Shown: positions 1 to 8,288 of the stretch, in pieces | How positions within the stretch are numbered: position 1 is the stretch's first letter | Layout of the letters: each line of letters opens with the position of its first letter | Assembly (NCBI GenBank): GCA_041277045.1 | Contig: JBGFSY010000004.1 | Coordinates: forward strand, 372,001-436,000 | Direction: 5' to 3' | DNA: 64,000 nucleotides | Source of the DNA: Reddybacter sp041277045 | Lineage (GTDB): Bacteria; Pseudomonadota; Gammaproteobacteria; Pseudomonadales; Porticoccaceae | Program-made: the position numbers and the translations under genes | Notes under the pieces: model-generated | What the model was told of the DNA's origin: nothing | The model's database searches: none | Seen by the model: the letters and a program-made list of their open reading frames with translations, nothing else

Positions 1-1
1 G

Positions 2-304
2 CGTACACAGGGCCAGGATCACACCGTTGAATCCGATGGTAGTGGGCCGGTTGATGCGGTTTTTAAAGCGATTGAAAAGCTGATTCACTCAGGCACTGAA
101 CTGAAACTCTATTCGGTTAACGCCATTACCGATGGCACCGACTCTCAGGGCGAGGTCACGGTACGACTGGCTAAAGAGGGGCGCATCGTCAACGGCCAGG
201 GTGCTGATACCGATATTCTGGTTGCCAGTGCCAAGGCCTATCTCAATGCGGTCAATATTATGGCTGACCCTGATCGAATGCATCCACAGCTGGATGGCGT
301 TTAG
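2..304 (+). CDS. leuA: 2-isopropylmalate synthase, C-terminal part
   Basis: The reading frame enters from the left edge and stops at TAG 302-304, so only about the last 100 residues are present. They match the C-terminal regulatory (leucine-binding dimer) domain of LeuA: VDAVFKAIEKL, then KLYSVNAITDGTDSQGEVTV, then DTDILVASAKAYLNAVN, ending in the family-typical RMHPQ tail. LeuA condenses acetyl-CoA with 2-oxoisovalerate in the first committed step of leucine synthesis and is feedback-inhibited through this domain. The catalytic TIM barrel lies outside the window. Identification is from remembered family sequence. Confidence 0.9.
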   Translation, partial: RTQGQDHTVESDGSGPVDAVFKAIEKLIHSGTELKLYSVNAITDGTDSQGEVTVRLAKEGRIVNGQGADTDILVASAKAYLNAVNIMADPDRMHPQLDGV

Positions 305-356
305 GCGAGTCGTCGTATTCGTACTGACGTGGCTGACTTTCAATGACTAAAGCCTT

Positions 357-1190
357 ATGACAGCGCAACGGGATTGGTACTTGTCGATGCTGGGTATCAA
401 CCAGTATCGGCAGCGTTTGCCCGGCGAGCCCGTGTTTAACGCCGGGGCCAGTCAAGCTGCTGCTAAGGCTTTACTGGCGAGTCGTGCTGGCGTGTCTAAC
501 CCCGAAGCTGGCTCCCTTGCTAGCCCTGGCGGGCAAGTTAATCCGAGTGAAATTATCAGCTCTCTAGCGGGCCTTCGAGAAACCCTGCAGGGCGATCAGG
601 CACCTATTAAGCCTGAATCAAAAAGGCCCGTAGTGGTTCAGAAAGACATTAGTAAAAGCATGCCGCTTGAAGCGCCAGAGAAAAATCCGGCGCCAATCAT
701 TCAGCAAGCTGCGCCGCCGGATATTCCAGAGCAGCTTGAAGAGCAAGAGAACATCAGTTTTACCCTGGCCTGCTGGCAAGTTGGTGATGAGGTCTTAGTG
801 ATTAACGGCTTTGCTCACGGTGAACGAGCCGATAGAACACAGCTCGAACTTCTCGCCAACATTTTGCGAGCCATTGGCCAGCTTTCCTCAAACTTACCTG
901 CTGCCGAGCTTATTGAATGGCCCCTCAGTCCCGGTGCTGAAAGTACCTTGGCGGGGGCGAAAACCCAGTTGTCGATGTTCTTGCTCGGTCGCCAGCACGT
1001 GCGCCCCTATCGTTGGTTATTGGCGATGGGTGATGAAGCTGAACGTTTGCTGGCGAAAGGTGTTGCAACTAGCCCTCCTGAGCCGGGTTCAGCGGAGACT
1101 ATTTATATTCCTTCACTACAGAGCATGCTCGCAGAGCCGCTTTGTAAGCGAGAGGTTTGGCAGGCATTGCGTCACTTGCGCGGTGCTTGA
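357..1190 (+). CDS. holD: probable DNA polymerase III psi subunit (long form)
   Basis: 277 residues. The N-terminus MTAQRDWYLSMLGINQYRQR resembles the start of E. coli HolD (RRDW, LGITQW), the segment that binds the chi subunit. The C-terminal third (WLLAMGDEAERLL, then LCKREVWQALRHL) resembles the HolD core end. The gene sits directly before rimI, as holD does in E. coli and as the diverged, larger psi gene does in Pseudomonas. Residues of about 30-130 are an Ala/Pro/Glu-rich, probably disordered linker absent from the 137-residue E. coli protein. Psi would bridge the clamp loader to chi and SSB. No clear Shine-Dalgarno sequence precedes the ATG. Sequence similarity is short, so the call rests partly on position. 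Confidence 0.6.
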   Translation: MTAQRDWYLSMLGINQYRQRLPGEPVFNAGASQAAAKALLASRAGVSNPEAGSLASPGGQVNPSEIISSLAGLRETLQGDQAPIKPESKRPVVVQKDISKSMPLEAPEKNPAPIIQQAAPPDIPEQLEEQENISFTLACWQVGDEVLVINGFAHGERADRTQLELLANILRAIGQLSSNLPAAELIEWPLSPGAESTLAGAKTQLSMFLLGRQHVRPYRWLLAMGDEAERLLAKGVATSPPEPGSAETIYIPSLQSMLAEPLCKREVWQALRHLRGA

Positions 1191-1196
1191 TCGCGC

Positions 1197-1703
1197 ATGT
1201 CCGGCAAAACTATGTCCAACAACACCATGGCTGATAGCTCTGGGCTAGCCATTAAAGCGGGCTTTACCCTGCGCCCAGCAACTGCCGAGGACATCGCCGG
1301 GCTGGTTAAAATTGAAAGTGATGTCACCCCCTTTCCCTGGAATGCAAAACAGTTTGCTGAAAGCCTGCAAAACCATCGCAGTTATGTGCTGTGTAAAGGC
1401 AATCGGGCGGTGGGCTTTCTCATTTTCAATCAAGTGCTCGATGAAGCCGAGTTATTGAATATAGCCGTTAAAATCAGCTTTCAGGGCGAGGGCCTGGGAG
1501 CCTGTCTACTGGATTATTGTCTGGCGGAAATCTCGGGTACTGCGCTCAGTTTGTTTCTCGAGGTCCGGGTCAGTAACTTTCCCGCCATCGCCTTGTATGA
1601 GGGTAGGGGGTTTCGTCATGTCGGCGAGCGTAGAGCCTATTATCACGGCGCAAGCGGGCGAGAAGATGCGTTGATCATGCGCTGTGATCTGCCCGCCTGC
1701 TGA
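1197..1703 (+). CDS. rimI: ribosomal protein alanine N-acetyltransferase RimI
   Basis: GNAT-fold enzyme that acetylates the N-terminal alanine of ribosomal protein S18. Visible features are the acetyl-CoA pyrophosphate-binding loop QGEGLG (about residue 99) and the RimI signature LEVRVSN followed by ALYEGRGF and RRAYY. The gene begins 6 bases after the putative holD stop, giving a holD-rimI pair. In-frame ATGs at 1197, 1212 and 1227 are all possible starts. RimI proteins are usually about 150-160 residues, so one of the later two would fit length better than the 168 residues from 1197. Confidence 0.9.
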   Translation: MSGKTMSNNTMADSSGLAIKAGFTLRPATAEDIAGLVKIESDVTPFPWNAKQFAESLQNHRSYVLCKGNRAVGFLIFNQVLDEAELLNIAVKISFQGEGLGACLLDYCLAEISGTALSLFLEVRVSNFPAIALYEGRGFRHVGERRAYYHGASGREDALIMRCDLPAC

Positions 1704-1801
1704 CACCGCAGGAGCCTGTCTGTGTTGACGGGCATCAATGAGCTTCTGTGAGAGAGATGTATAATTGTTGCCTAAAAATTATTAATTAGGAGGAGAAGAG
1801 C

Positions 1802-2023
1802 ATGTCCGGAGAATCCGTTTACGCGAGTAAAGTTGTCGAGCAAGCCTGGCAAGATGCCACTGACAGAAGCGAGATGGACAGCGATGCCATGGGCCGCGCC
1901 ATCATTCAGGCCGTGGTTGAACGCTACCTGAAATACCGCACTATTGGCGATGTCGGCCAGGAGCTTGAATACCTGGTTGAATCGATGGATGACGATGAGC
2001 CTGTGGTGACACGAGGCTGTTAA
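1802..2023 (+). CDS. small protein of unknown function (73 aa)
   Basis: I do not recognise a family. The ORF has a strong Shine-Dalgarno sequence (AGGAGGAG at about 1789-1796) before its ATG. It encodes an acidic, mostly helical-looking soluble protein with no cysteines except the last residue, no signal peptide and no membrane segment. It stands alone between rimI and the tRNA-Ser gene. The good ribosome-binding site and normal codon use support a real gene. Confidence 0.65.
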   Translation: MSGESVYASKVVEQAWQDATDRSEMDSDAMGRAIIQAVVERYLKYRTIGDVGQELEYLVESMDDDEPVVTRGC

Positions 2024-2084
2024 TTAAGGCTTAAGCTGCTAGACCAGTATTGAGCTTTAAAAGTGTCGATGCGCCTAAACAAGA

Positions 2085-2113
2085 TTGCCTTTTAAACCTA
2101 TTTTGTGTAGAGT
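2085..2113 (+). promoter_or_regulatory. possible sigma-70 promoter for tRNA-Ser
   Basis: TTGCCT (2085-2090) and TAGAGT (2108-2113) are separated by 17 bases, about 70 bases before the tRNA. The spacing is ideal and the hexamers are moderately good. It is the best candidate seen in this gap, without further support. Confidence 0.35.
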
Positions 2114-2182
2114 TGCGGCCGCTTCCACAGGCATGGCTTGGTGCAGTTGCGGCCTAATAAGAAATACAGTGGAAAGCACTAC

Positions 2183-2272
2183 GGTGAGGTGTCCGAGTGG
2201 CCGAAGGAGCACGCCTGGAAAGTGTGTAACGGGTTAAACCGTTCGAGGGTTCGAATCCCTCCCTCACCGCCA
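2183..2272 (+). tRNA. tRNA-Ser(GGA)
   Basis: A 90-base class II tRNA. The acceptor stem GGTGAGG (2183-2189) pairs with CCTCACC (2262-2268), followed by discriminator G and an encoded CCA (2270-2272). The anticodon stem CACGC/GTGTG encloses loop CTGGAAA with anticodon GGA at 2217-2219. A long variable arm follows, as expected for serine, and then a GGTTCGAATCC T-arm. It reads UCC/UCU serine codons. Confidence 0.97.
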
Positions 2273-2278
2273 TAAGAA

Positions 2279-2304
2279 AAAAGCCCCCTTCACTGGGGGC
2301 TTTT
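2279..2304 (+). terminator. rho-independent terminator after tRNA-Ser
   Basis: AAAAGCCCCC (2279-2288) pairs perfectly with GGGGGCTTTT (2295-2304) around a 6-base loop, six bases after the tRNA CCA. The A/T ends make it potentially active in both directions. No ylqF sequence overlaps it. Confidence 0.9.
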
Positions 2305-2375
2305 GCGTATTGGGTGAGGATGATTTAAGCAGTTTTGCTAATTTCCTCACAGAGGCTAGCGTAGAGATGCAAACA

Positions 2376-3341
2376 CTAGCGTTTTACTTTCTCTTGTCTT
2401 TTTGGTTTTTTATCGGCGTCAGCTCTACTTTTATTTTTAGTGTTTTTACAACGCTCTGTTTTCTCATTTTCAAGACGCTGCTTTTCCAGTAATTCAGTCA
2501 GCTCTTTTTCGACCATCTCGGGCGTTTCAAGACTTATACGGCCAATCGTGGCGCTGCGAAATTCATGGATAAGTCGTGTCGATATTTGCTCCAAATCGAC
2601 GTGTCCGCCGGCTCGCAGGCAGCCGCGTTGGCGGCCGAGAGTTTCCAGTAGCTCCAGCTCGCTTTCGGGCAGGGTCTGCAATTTATAGCGAGTGAGTAGA
2701 AAATCGGCGTAGTTGTCGAGTAAAAACTTCGCGGCGTAAAAGGCAATATCGGTATATTCCAGTGCCGTATCTTTGATCGCGCCGGTAATGGCGAGGCGAT
2801 AGCCGCTGTCGATGTGTTCGATTTTTGGCCACAGCATGCCTGGGGTGTCGAACAGTACGACGCCGTTGTGCAGGTTAATGCGCTGTTGTGACTTGGTGAC
2901 AGCGGGTTCGTTGCCGGTCTTGGCAATAATGCGCCCGGCGAGGCAATTAATGAGTGTCGACTTGCCGACATTGGGAATACCCATAATCAGGCAGTTAATG
3001 GGGTGAACACTATCGATTTTGTCCGGCACCAGTTCGCGACAGAGGTCGAGAAGTAGGGGGCTCTTGTCACTTTTATCAGTATCGAGGGCCAGGGTTTTTA
3101 CCGCCGAGTCCCGCTCTAAATAGGCCTGCCACAGGGCGGTGGTATCGGGATCTGCGAGATCGCTCTTATTGAGGATTTTGATACAGGGTTTCTTGCCCCG
3201 TAGGTTTTCCAGCATCGGGTTTTGGCTGCTAAAGGGAATACGCGCATCGACAACCTCTATCACCAGATCAATTTTGGGTAGCAGTTGTTTTAGCTCTTTA
3301 CCGGCCTTGTGCATGTGGCCGGGGTACCAATTAATTCGCAT
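2376..3341 (-). CDS. ylqF: ribosome biogenesis GTPase YlqF/RbgA
   Basis: About 321 residues from the ATG at 3341, which begins MRINWYPGHMHKAG, the invariant YlqF start. The frame is open further upstream, but that extension has no family similarity. It is a circularly permuted GTPase: G4 NKSD comes first, then G1 GIPNVGKST and G3 DTPG. The C-terminal helical domain (RQRGCLRAGGHVD) is the RNA-binding part. In Bacillus this protein acts late in 50S subunit assembly. A lysine/glutamate-rich tail closes the protein. It is divergent from the LLM gene at 3478. Confidence 0.92.
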   Translation of the reverse strand: MRINWYPGHMHKAGKELKQLLPKIDLVIEVVDARIPFSSQNPMLENLRGKKPCIKILNKSDLADPDTTALWQAYLERDSAVKTLALDTDKSDKSPLLLDLCRELVPDKIDSVHPINCLIMGIPNVGKSTLINCLAGRIIAKTGNEPAVTKSQQRINLHNGVVLFDTPGMLWPKIEHIDSGYRLAITGAIKDTALEYTDIAFYAAKFLLDNYADFLLTRYKLQTLPESELELLETLGRQRGCLRAGGHVDLEQISTRLIHEFRSATIGRISLETPEMVEKELTELLEKQRLENEKTERCKNTKNKSRADADKKPKRQEKVKR

Positions 3342-3477
3342 ATATAACCTGTCGCTGAAGGGGGCAAGTGTGGCGCTGGCCGCGCAGCCTTGATTGGCTG
3401 GAGTGATTATAACAAGCCTGCTAACCTCTAAGGCTGATGTTGAGCAGATAATAATTAACCCCTTGAGGAGAATGCCC

Positions 3478-4341
3478 ATGAAATTTGGACTTGCCTTTGC
3501 CACCGCCGGCCCTCTGGCCGACCCCGATCTATTCGAAACCCTGGTCACCACGGCTGAAGAGATCGGCATGGAATCCATTTGGGCTGTTGAGCACGTGGTA
3601 CTGCCCGCCGGTTTTCAGTCGAAATACCCCTATAACAAAGATGGCCGCTTCCCCGGTGGTGAGAAGTCGGCGATACCCGACCCCATTGTGGCACTGTCGT
3701 ACGCGGCGGGCATGACCAAAAATATCCGCCTGGCGACGGGCATTATGATTTTGCCCCAGCGCAATCCCCTTTATGTGGCCAAAGAGTGGGCCTCCCTCGA
3801 TGTGCTGTCACGGGGGCGGGCGATGATGGGCATTGGCATCGGCTGGCTGAAAGAAGAGATGGAAGTGGTTGGGGTGCCTTTTAAAGAGCGAGCTGCGCGC
3901 ACCGAAGAATCGGTGCAGGCGATACGCTCGCTGTGGCGTGATGAGCCAGAGGCCTTCAGTGGCAAGTACTTCAACTGGGAGCCCTTGCACTCCAATCCCA
4001 AACCCGTACAAAAACCCGGCGTACCGATTATTGTCGGCGGCAATGTCGAGGGTGCAGCACGCCGTGCCGCCCGTGTAGGCGATGGCTTTTATCCTGCCTC
4101 TGGCAGCCTTAAAACCCTGCCGGGCCTGCTCGATGCGATGCGTGACGAATGTACAAAGATCGGCCGTGACCCCGGCGAAATTGAATTAACCACGGCGGCG
4201 GGGGCCCTCGATCCCGGGCGAGTAAGGCAATACGAAGAAATTGGCGCATCGCGGCTGATGATCAACCCACCGGCCTACGATGCTGAGGGTATTAAACGTG
4301 GGCTCAATGAATTTGCCGAGTCGGTACTGGCCAAGGTGTAA
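3478..4341 (+). CDS. LLM-class (luciferase-like) F420-dependent oxidoreductase
   Basis: 287-residue TIM-barrel oxidoreductase. It shows the family start KFGLAFATAGPLADP, the segment ESIWAVEHVVLP, the motif LATGIMILPQRNPLYVAKEWASLD and GIGIGWLKEEMEVVGV, typical of the TIGR03619-type branch. GAGGAG at 3465-3470 places the start at ATG 3478 (7-base spacing), not at ATG 3472 or the longer open frame. The cofactor is predicted from the family; flavin-dependent members exist too. The substrate is unknown. A second LLM enzyme and a Ddn-like protein lie at 56.6-58.1 kb. Confidence 0.85.
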   Translation: MKFGLAFATAGPLADPDLFETLVTTAEEIGMESIWAVEHVVLPAGFQSKYPYNKDGRFPGGEKSAIPDPIVALSYAAGMTKNIRLATGIMILPQRNPLYVAKEWASLDVLSRGRAMMGIGIGWLKEEMEVVGVPFKERAARTEESVQAIRSLWRDEPEAFSGKYFNWEPLHSNPKPVQKPGVPIIVGGNVEGAARRAARVGDGFYPASGSLKTLPGLLDAMRDECTKIGRDPGEIELTTAAGALDPGRVRQYEEIGASRLMINPPAYDAEGIKRGLNEFAESVLAKV

Positions 4342-4362
4342 GGTTACAGGCCTTTTAATAAG

Positions 4363-4402
4363 CCAATAAAGCGTTGAGGGTGATTCCTCGGGGCTTTATT
4401 GG
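4363..4402. other. stem-loop between the LLM gene and nadA
   Basis: CCAATAAAGC (4363-4372) and GCTTTATTGG (4393-4402) form a perfect 10-bp stem with a 20-base loop just after the LLM stop. There is no T-run, so it is only a weak terminator candidate. Confidence 0.45.
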
Positions 4403-4513
4403 AGCGGCAAGATTGAATCGGTTTTATAGAATCAAGAGGGGTATAGCTGCACGGCCCATTGTCTGTGTTAAAATCTCGTCGTTTTTAACTATTACGCAGT
4501 AGCTGCCCTTTTA

Positions 4514-5593
4514 ATGATGAATGCCCCCACACGTATTTCCGTTGCCGAGAACCCTCACTTTCGCAAATTGGTCGAGCGTCATCTCGACCGCGTCCAGCTT
4601 GAGCCAGAGGAATCAGAGGCAGAGCAAGAATTCTATCGCGAGAAAATTAAAGCGCTGTTAGTCGAGCGTGATGCCGTCATCGTCGCCCACTATTACACCG
4701 ATCCGGCTATCCAGGCTTTGGCGGAAGAAACCGGCGGCATTGTTTCCGACTCTCTGGAAATGGCGCGTTTTGGTAAGCAGCATCTCGCATCAACCCTAAT
4801 GGTCGCCGGGGTGAAGTTTATGGGGGAGACAGCGAAAATCCTCACGCCTGAAAAAACCATTTTAATGCCGACGTTGGAGGCGACCTGCTCCCTCGATATT
4901 GGTTGCCCGATTGACGAATTTACCGCTTTTTGCGATGAACACCCCGACCGTACCGTCGTGGTTTATGCCAATACTTCGGCGGCCGTTAAAGCGCGGGCCG
5001 ACTGGGTGGTGACCTCCAGTATTGCGCTGGACGTGGTTGAGTATCTCGATAGTGAAGGCCAGAAAATCCTTTGGGCGCCCGACCAGCATTTGGGGCGCTA
5101 CGTGCAGAAACAGACCGGTGCCGATGTCTTGCTGTGGGACGGTAGCTGTATCGTTCACGAAGAGTTCAAAGTACGAGGCCTGCTCGACTTAAAGCATGTC
5201 TACCCCGATGCGGCGGTTTTGGTTCACCCCGAATCACCCGAATCGGTGATCAATATAGCAGATGCCGTGGGCTCGACTTCGCAGCTGATTGAGGCGGCCA
5301 GAACCCTGCCCAATAAGCAAATGATCGTCGCTACCGATGAAGGCATTTTTTACAAAATGCAGCAGTCGGCACCCGATACAGAATTGATTATTGCGCCCAC
5401 CGCGGGCCACGGCGCAACCTGCCGCAGCTGTGCCAACTGTCCCTGGATGGCGATGAACCATCTGAAGAATCTTGCCGAAAGTCTTGAGCAAGGTGCTAAT
5501 GAAATGCACGTTGATTCAGCCCTTGGCAAAAAAGCTATGTTGCCCTTGCAGCGCATGCTCGATTTTCGTGAGGCGCAATTGGTGAATGGTTAA
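4514..5593 (+). CDS. nadA: quinolinate synthase NadA
   Basis: 359 residues. NadA condenses iminoaspartate with dihydroxyacetone phosphate to quinolinate in NAD biosynthesis, using a [4Fe-4S] cluster. Conserved cysteines are visible in LEATCSLDIGC (Cys125, Cys131), GSCIVHEEF, and CRSCANCPWM (Cys303, Cys306, Cys309), matching the three ligand regions known in the family. HYYTDPAIQALAEETGG and APTAGHGATC are further signatures. Length is normal for the proteobacterial form. It appears monocistronic; a short GCCCC/GGGGC hairpin lies about 10 bases after the stop. Confidence 0.96.
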   Translation: MMNAPTRISVAENPHFRKLVERHLDRVQLEPEESEAEQEFYREKIKALLVERDAVIVAHYYTDPAIQALAEETGGIVSDSLEMARFGKQHLASTLMVAGVKFMGETAKILTPEKTILMPTLEATCSLDIGCPIDEFTAFCDEHPDRTVVVYANTSAAVKARADWVVTSSIALDVVEYLDSEGQKILWAPDQHLGRYVQKQTGADVLLWDGSCIVHEEFKVRGLLDLKHVYPDAAVLVHPESPESVINIADAVGSTSQLIEAARTLPNKQMIVATDEGIFYKMQQSAPDTELIIAPTAGHGATCRSCANCPWMAMNHLKNLAESLEQGANEMHVDSALGKKAMLPLQRMLDFREAQLVNG

Positions 5594-5691
5594 AGTGGGC
5601 CCCTTTTCTAGGGGCTAAGACTACGGCGTATCGATGAGGCGTTAGTTGTTACGGGCTCTTATAACTTCATTAATAAGAATAAGGAATCGGT

Positions 5692-6265
5692 ATGAGTCGC
5701 ATCCTCTCTCAACCCTTTGCGCTGCCCTGTGGGGTGGTGATTAAGAACCGCATTGGTAAAGCCCCAATGACCGAAGGCCTCGCCGACCACTGGGACAGGC
5801 CTTCAAAAGAGCTCTGTCAACTTTACGACCGTTGGGCGATGGAAGGCAGCGGCCTTTCGGTAACGGGTAATGTGATGATCGACCATCCCTTTAATGGTCT
5901 CCGGCGGCTTTCGCACTCTCGAGGGTATGGAAGAGGCGGTCGAGAGTGGCGTGACTAATCTCGTCGGCCTGGGTCGTCCCCTCTCGTCTGAACCCGAGCT
6001 GCCAAACGCTATTCTCAATGGCACCTTACAGCGTGCCCGTATTGGCGACCATGATTTATCCCTCGGGACAAAAACTTTTAGTCCCAGCAGTGATAATAAA
6101 CGCATTCGCCACTTAAATAGTTTTGCTGATGTCGGCTGGCACTGCGTGCAGATTGAACGCATGGGCAGGGGGCTCAATGTCGATTGGGATATGAGCGCGC
6201 TATCGGGAATGCTCAAGTTTTTTGGCGGCGGTATGGTTAAACAAATGCGTCGTAAACATAAATAG
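5692..6265 (+). pseudogene. Old Yellow Enzyme-type NADH:flavin oxidoreductase, internal deletion
   Basis: The 5' frame (5692 to about 5890) encodes the OYE-family N-terminus (QPFALPCGVVIKNRIGKAPM, then LYDRWAMEGSGLSVTGNVMID). At about 5885-5895 it runs into sequence that in another frame encodes the family C-terminus (PLMVSGGFRTLEGMEEAVE, LVGLGRPLSSEP), ending at TAG 6265. Normal members have about 400 residues; only about 190 codons remain. Roughly 600 bases of the FMN-binding barrel have been lost and the junction is out of frame. The product cannot be functional. It stands between nadA and an enoyl-CoA hydratase gene. Confidence 0.88.
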
Positions 6266-6321
6266 ATACCTAGGCACGAGAGTTCTTTTACTCCCGTGCA
6301 ACATTAAAATAAACAGGTGGA

Positions 6322-7152
6322 ATGATGAGCAATCCAAGTAACGATATTACCTACGAAATAAAAGACGAAATTGGCATTTTGACCTTTAATCGGCCAGAGG
6401 CACGCAACGCTTTAAATACCGATATTCGCCTCGGCATTACCCAGGTTATGCTTGAGATCCGCGAAAAAATGAACATTAAAGCGCTGGTGGTAACTGGCAA
6501 CGGTGGTAACTTTTGTGCCGGTGGTGATATTAAATCCTTTCAGGAAATGGCACCGGAGCCGACGGCGCGGCGCGAGCGGGTGCGCCGCTCGCATATTTGG
6601 CTCGACGAATTCGTCAATCTTGAAGTGCCGGTGATTGCCGCTGTCGATGGTGCCGCCATGGGTGCCGGCTTTAGCATTATGCTGGCCTGCGACTTTATTT
6701 TTTGCACGCCCCGCGCCCGTTGTTCCGGAATTTTTGTGCGCACCGGCTTGATCCCCGATATGGGGTGTTTGTTCTTGCTACCCCGCCTGGTCGGCCTGCA
6801 AAAAGCCCGCGAACTGCTCTATACGGGTAAAATACTCAAGCCCGATGAGATGCAGGCCTTGGGTTTGGTGACTGATGTGGTTGCTGAGGATAAGTTGTTT
6901 GACCATGCCTTTGAGTTCGCCAGCCGTTTCTGCAATGCCTCCACTACGTCTATCGGCATTACCAAGAATATCCTTAACCAGTCTTTTCACAGCGACCATC
7001 GCACCATTTCTGAGCTGGAAGCTTACGGTCAGGCGGTGTGTTTTGATACCGACTATCACCGGGATGCGATTGATCGTTTTTTGAATAAAGAACCCGCTAG
7101 GTTTGACTGGGCGGGTTTGGAGAAGGCGGGGAAGGCGCGAGATAAGGATTAA
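6322..7152 (+). CDS. enoyl-CoA hydratase/isomerase family protein
   Basis: Crotonase-fold protein of 276 residues. The oxyanion-hole segments are GNFCAGGDIKSF (about residues 62-73) and DGAAMGAGFSIMLACD (about 110-125). The helix carrying the usual second glutamate reads GLIPDMGCLFLLPRLVG, with Asp at that place as in isomerase-like (PaaG-type) members, so isomerase activity is as likely as hydration. AGGTGG just before the tandem ATG codons at 6322/6325 supports the start. It lies between two dead genes of acyl-CoA or flavin metabolism and is the only intact one of the three. Confidence 0.85.
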   Translation: MMSNPSNDITYEIKDEIGILTFNRPEARNALNTDIRLGITQVMLEIREKMNIKALVVTGNGGNFCAGGDIKSFQEMAPEPTARRERVRRSHIWLDEFVNLEVPVIAAVDGAAMGAGFSIMLACDFIFCTPRARCSGIFVRTGLIPDMGCLFLLPRLVGLQKARELLYTGKILKPDEMQALGLVTDVVAEDKLFDHAFEFASRFCNASTTSIGITKNILNQSFHSDHRTISELEAYGQAVCFDTDYHRDAIDRFLNKEPARFDWAGLEKAGKARDKD

Positions 7153-7299
7153 GTTTCTCAGTGCCGTGAGTGATTTAAAATTAGAGTAATACTGCTGGCT
7201 TTCCCCTGTAAAGCGCGCCAGTGCAATGCTCTGCACTGGCGCGGCCAAGTTAAATACCCTTAGACGCAATAACGCTCGCCGTTTCAAGGTCGACTTTTT

Positions 7300-7537
7300 T
7301 TGATCGGTATAACCCAGCTCTTGGGTGGCGATATTCACCGCCATGTTTTTGCTGAGGTTGTGCTGGATAAAATAAGCACTGCGGCCACCACGCTGCATGG
7401 GTAGAGTGCGTGCAAGTTCGTTGCTGAGTGGCTCAACTTTTATCAGCGCCGTGCTCAGTAAGAATCTTGGTGGCATGGGGGGCAATAACGTGAGTGAAGT
7501 CGACGACTTTAAAACCTTCTAACATCCGTTTTGACAT
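7300..7537 (-). pseudogene. CoA-transferase family III (CaiB/BaiF) remnant
   Basis: Read on the minus strand from ATG 7537, preceded by AGGA, the frame encodes MSKRMLEGFKVVDFTHVIAP and then reaches a stop after GADKS. A different frame, starting near 7448, continues the family sequence: IKVEPLSNELARTLPMQRGG, then SAYFIQHNLSK and VNIAT. This is the N-terminal 70-80 residues of a CaiB/BaiF-type formyl/acyl-CoA transferase, normally about 400 residues. There is a frameshift at GAD/IKVEP and similarity fades past about 7330. The rest of the gene is missing. The left boundary is approximate. Confidence 0.8.
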
Positions 7538-7736
7538 GCTTATTTCCTGGTTGTTTTCTTTCTTTTTCTAATGCCAGTAGAACAACTGGTAGTGTGAGCC
7601 ATTTCTGTTCTTAGGCAGGGGGAGGTTTATTCTTGGGTTTAAGCCCCATTATTTTTTTATGGCAGTCTTTATTAAAAGACGGTGCCTAAATTTGAGATTA
7701 ACATTCTGGCTTGTCCTATGCATAGGCAGTTTGTAA

Positions 7737-8288
7737 TTACTGCTGCATGGGTCGTTTCTGTAATTTTCGTTGCAAGGTACGTCGGTGCATGCCCAGTGTT
7801 CGGGCGGTGGCAGAGATATTGCCGTCGTTCTCTTTCAATACGCGCTGTATGTGTTCCCACTCCAGTCGGTTGACGGAGGGCGGTTGTTCGGCAAGGGGGG
7901 AGTCAGCATTGCCTTCATTAGCAGCAAAGCTGGATAAAATATCATTCAGCCCGGCGGGTTTGCAAAGGTAGTTATTGGCGCCGAGTTTTATCGCTTCAAC
8001 GGCGGTGGGGATGCTCGAATAGCCCGTTAAAACGACAATTTTGATGTTTTTATCAAGCGCTTTTAGCTCTTCGATTAAGTGCAGCCCTGAGTAATTGAGC
8101 AACTTTAAATCGACAATGGCGCGCGAGGGGCGATGCAGTTTGCAGAGCTCGACAGCGCGCACTTCGTCGTTGGCGACATAACAGGTCGGCCCACGGCGTT
8201 GCAGGCTGCGGGCCAGTGTGTCGGCAAAAACCTCATCGTCATCGACAATTAAATAACTTTCTTCACTGACTGTGGAATGACTGTTCAT
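7737..8288 (-). CDS. regA: RegA/PrrA/RoxR-type response regulator
   Basis: 183 residues. The receiver domain has acidic residues at 16-18, phospho-acceptor Asp60 in IVDLKLLNYSG and Lys110. A short C-terminal Fis-like helix-turn-helix (NISATARTLGMHRRTLQRKL) is the hallmark of the RegA family, which controls respiration and redox genes. The ATG at 8288 overlaps the TAA of regB by one base (TAATG) without a Shine-Dalgarno sequence, so translation is probably coupled. A TTG nine bases upstream is less likely. Target genes cannot be inferred here. Confidence 0.9.
   Translation of the reverse strand: MNSHSTVSEESYLIVDDDEVFADTLARSLQRRGPTCYVANDEVRAVELCKLHRPSRAIVDLKLLNYSGLHLIEELKALDKNIKIVVLTGYSSIPTAVEAIKLGANNYLCKPAGLNDILSSFAANEGNADSPLAEQPPSVNRLEWEHIQRVLKENDGNISATARTLGMHRRTLQRKLQKRPMQQ

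Noticed and set aside
6778..7485. 235-codon minus-strand ORF
   Set aside because: It is the antisense of the enoyl-CoA hydratase for most of its length; only its first part carries real CaiB sequence, treated as a pseudogene.
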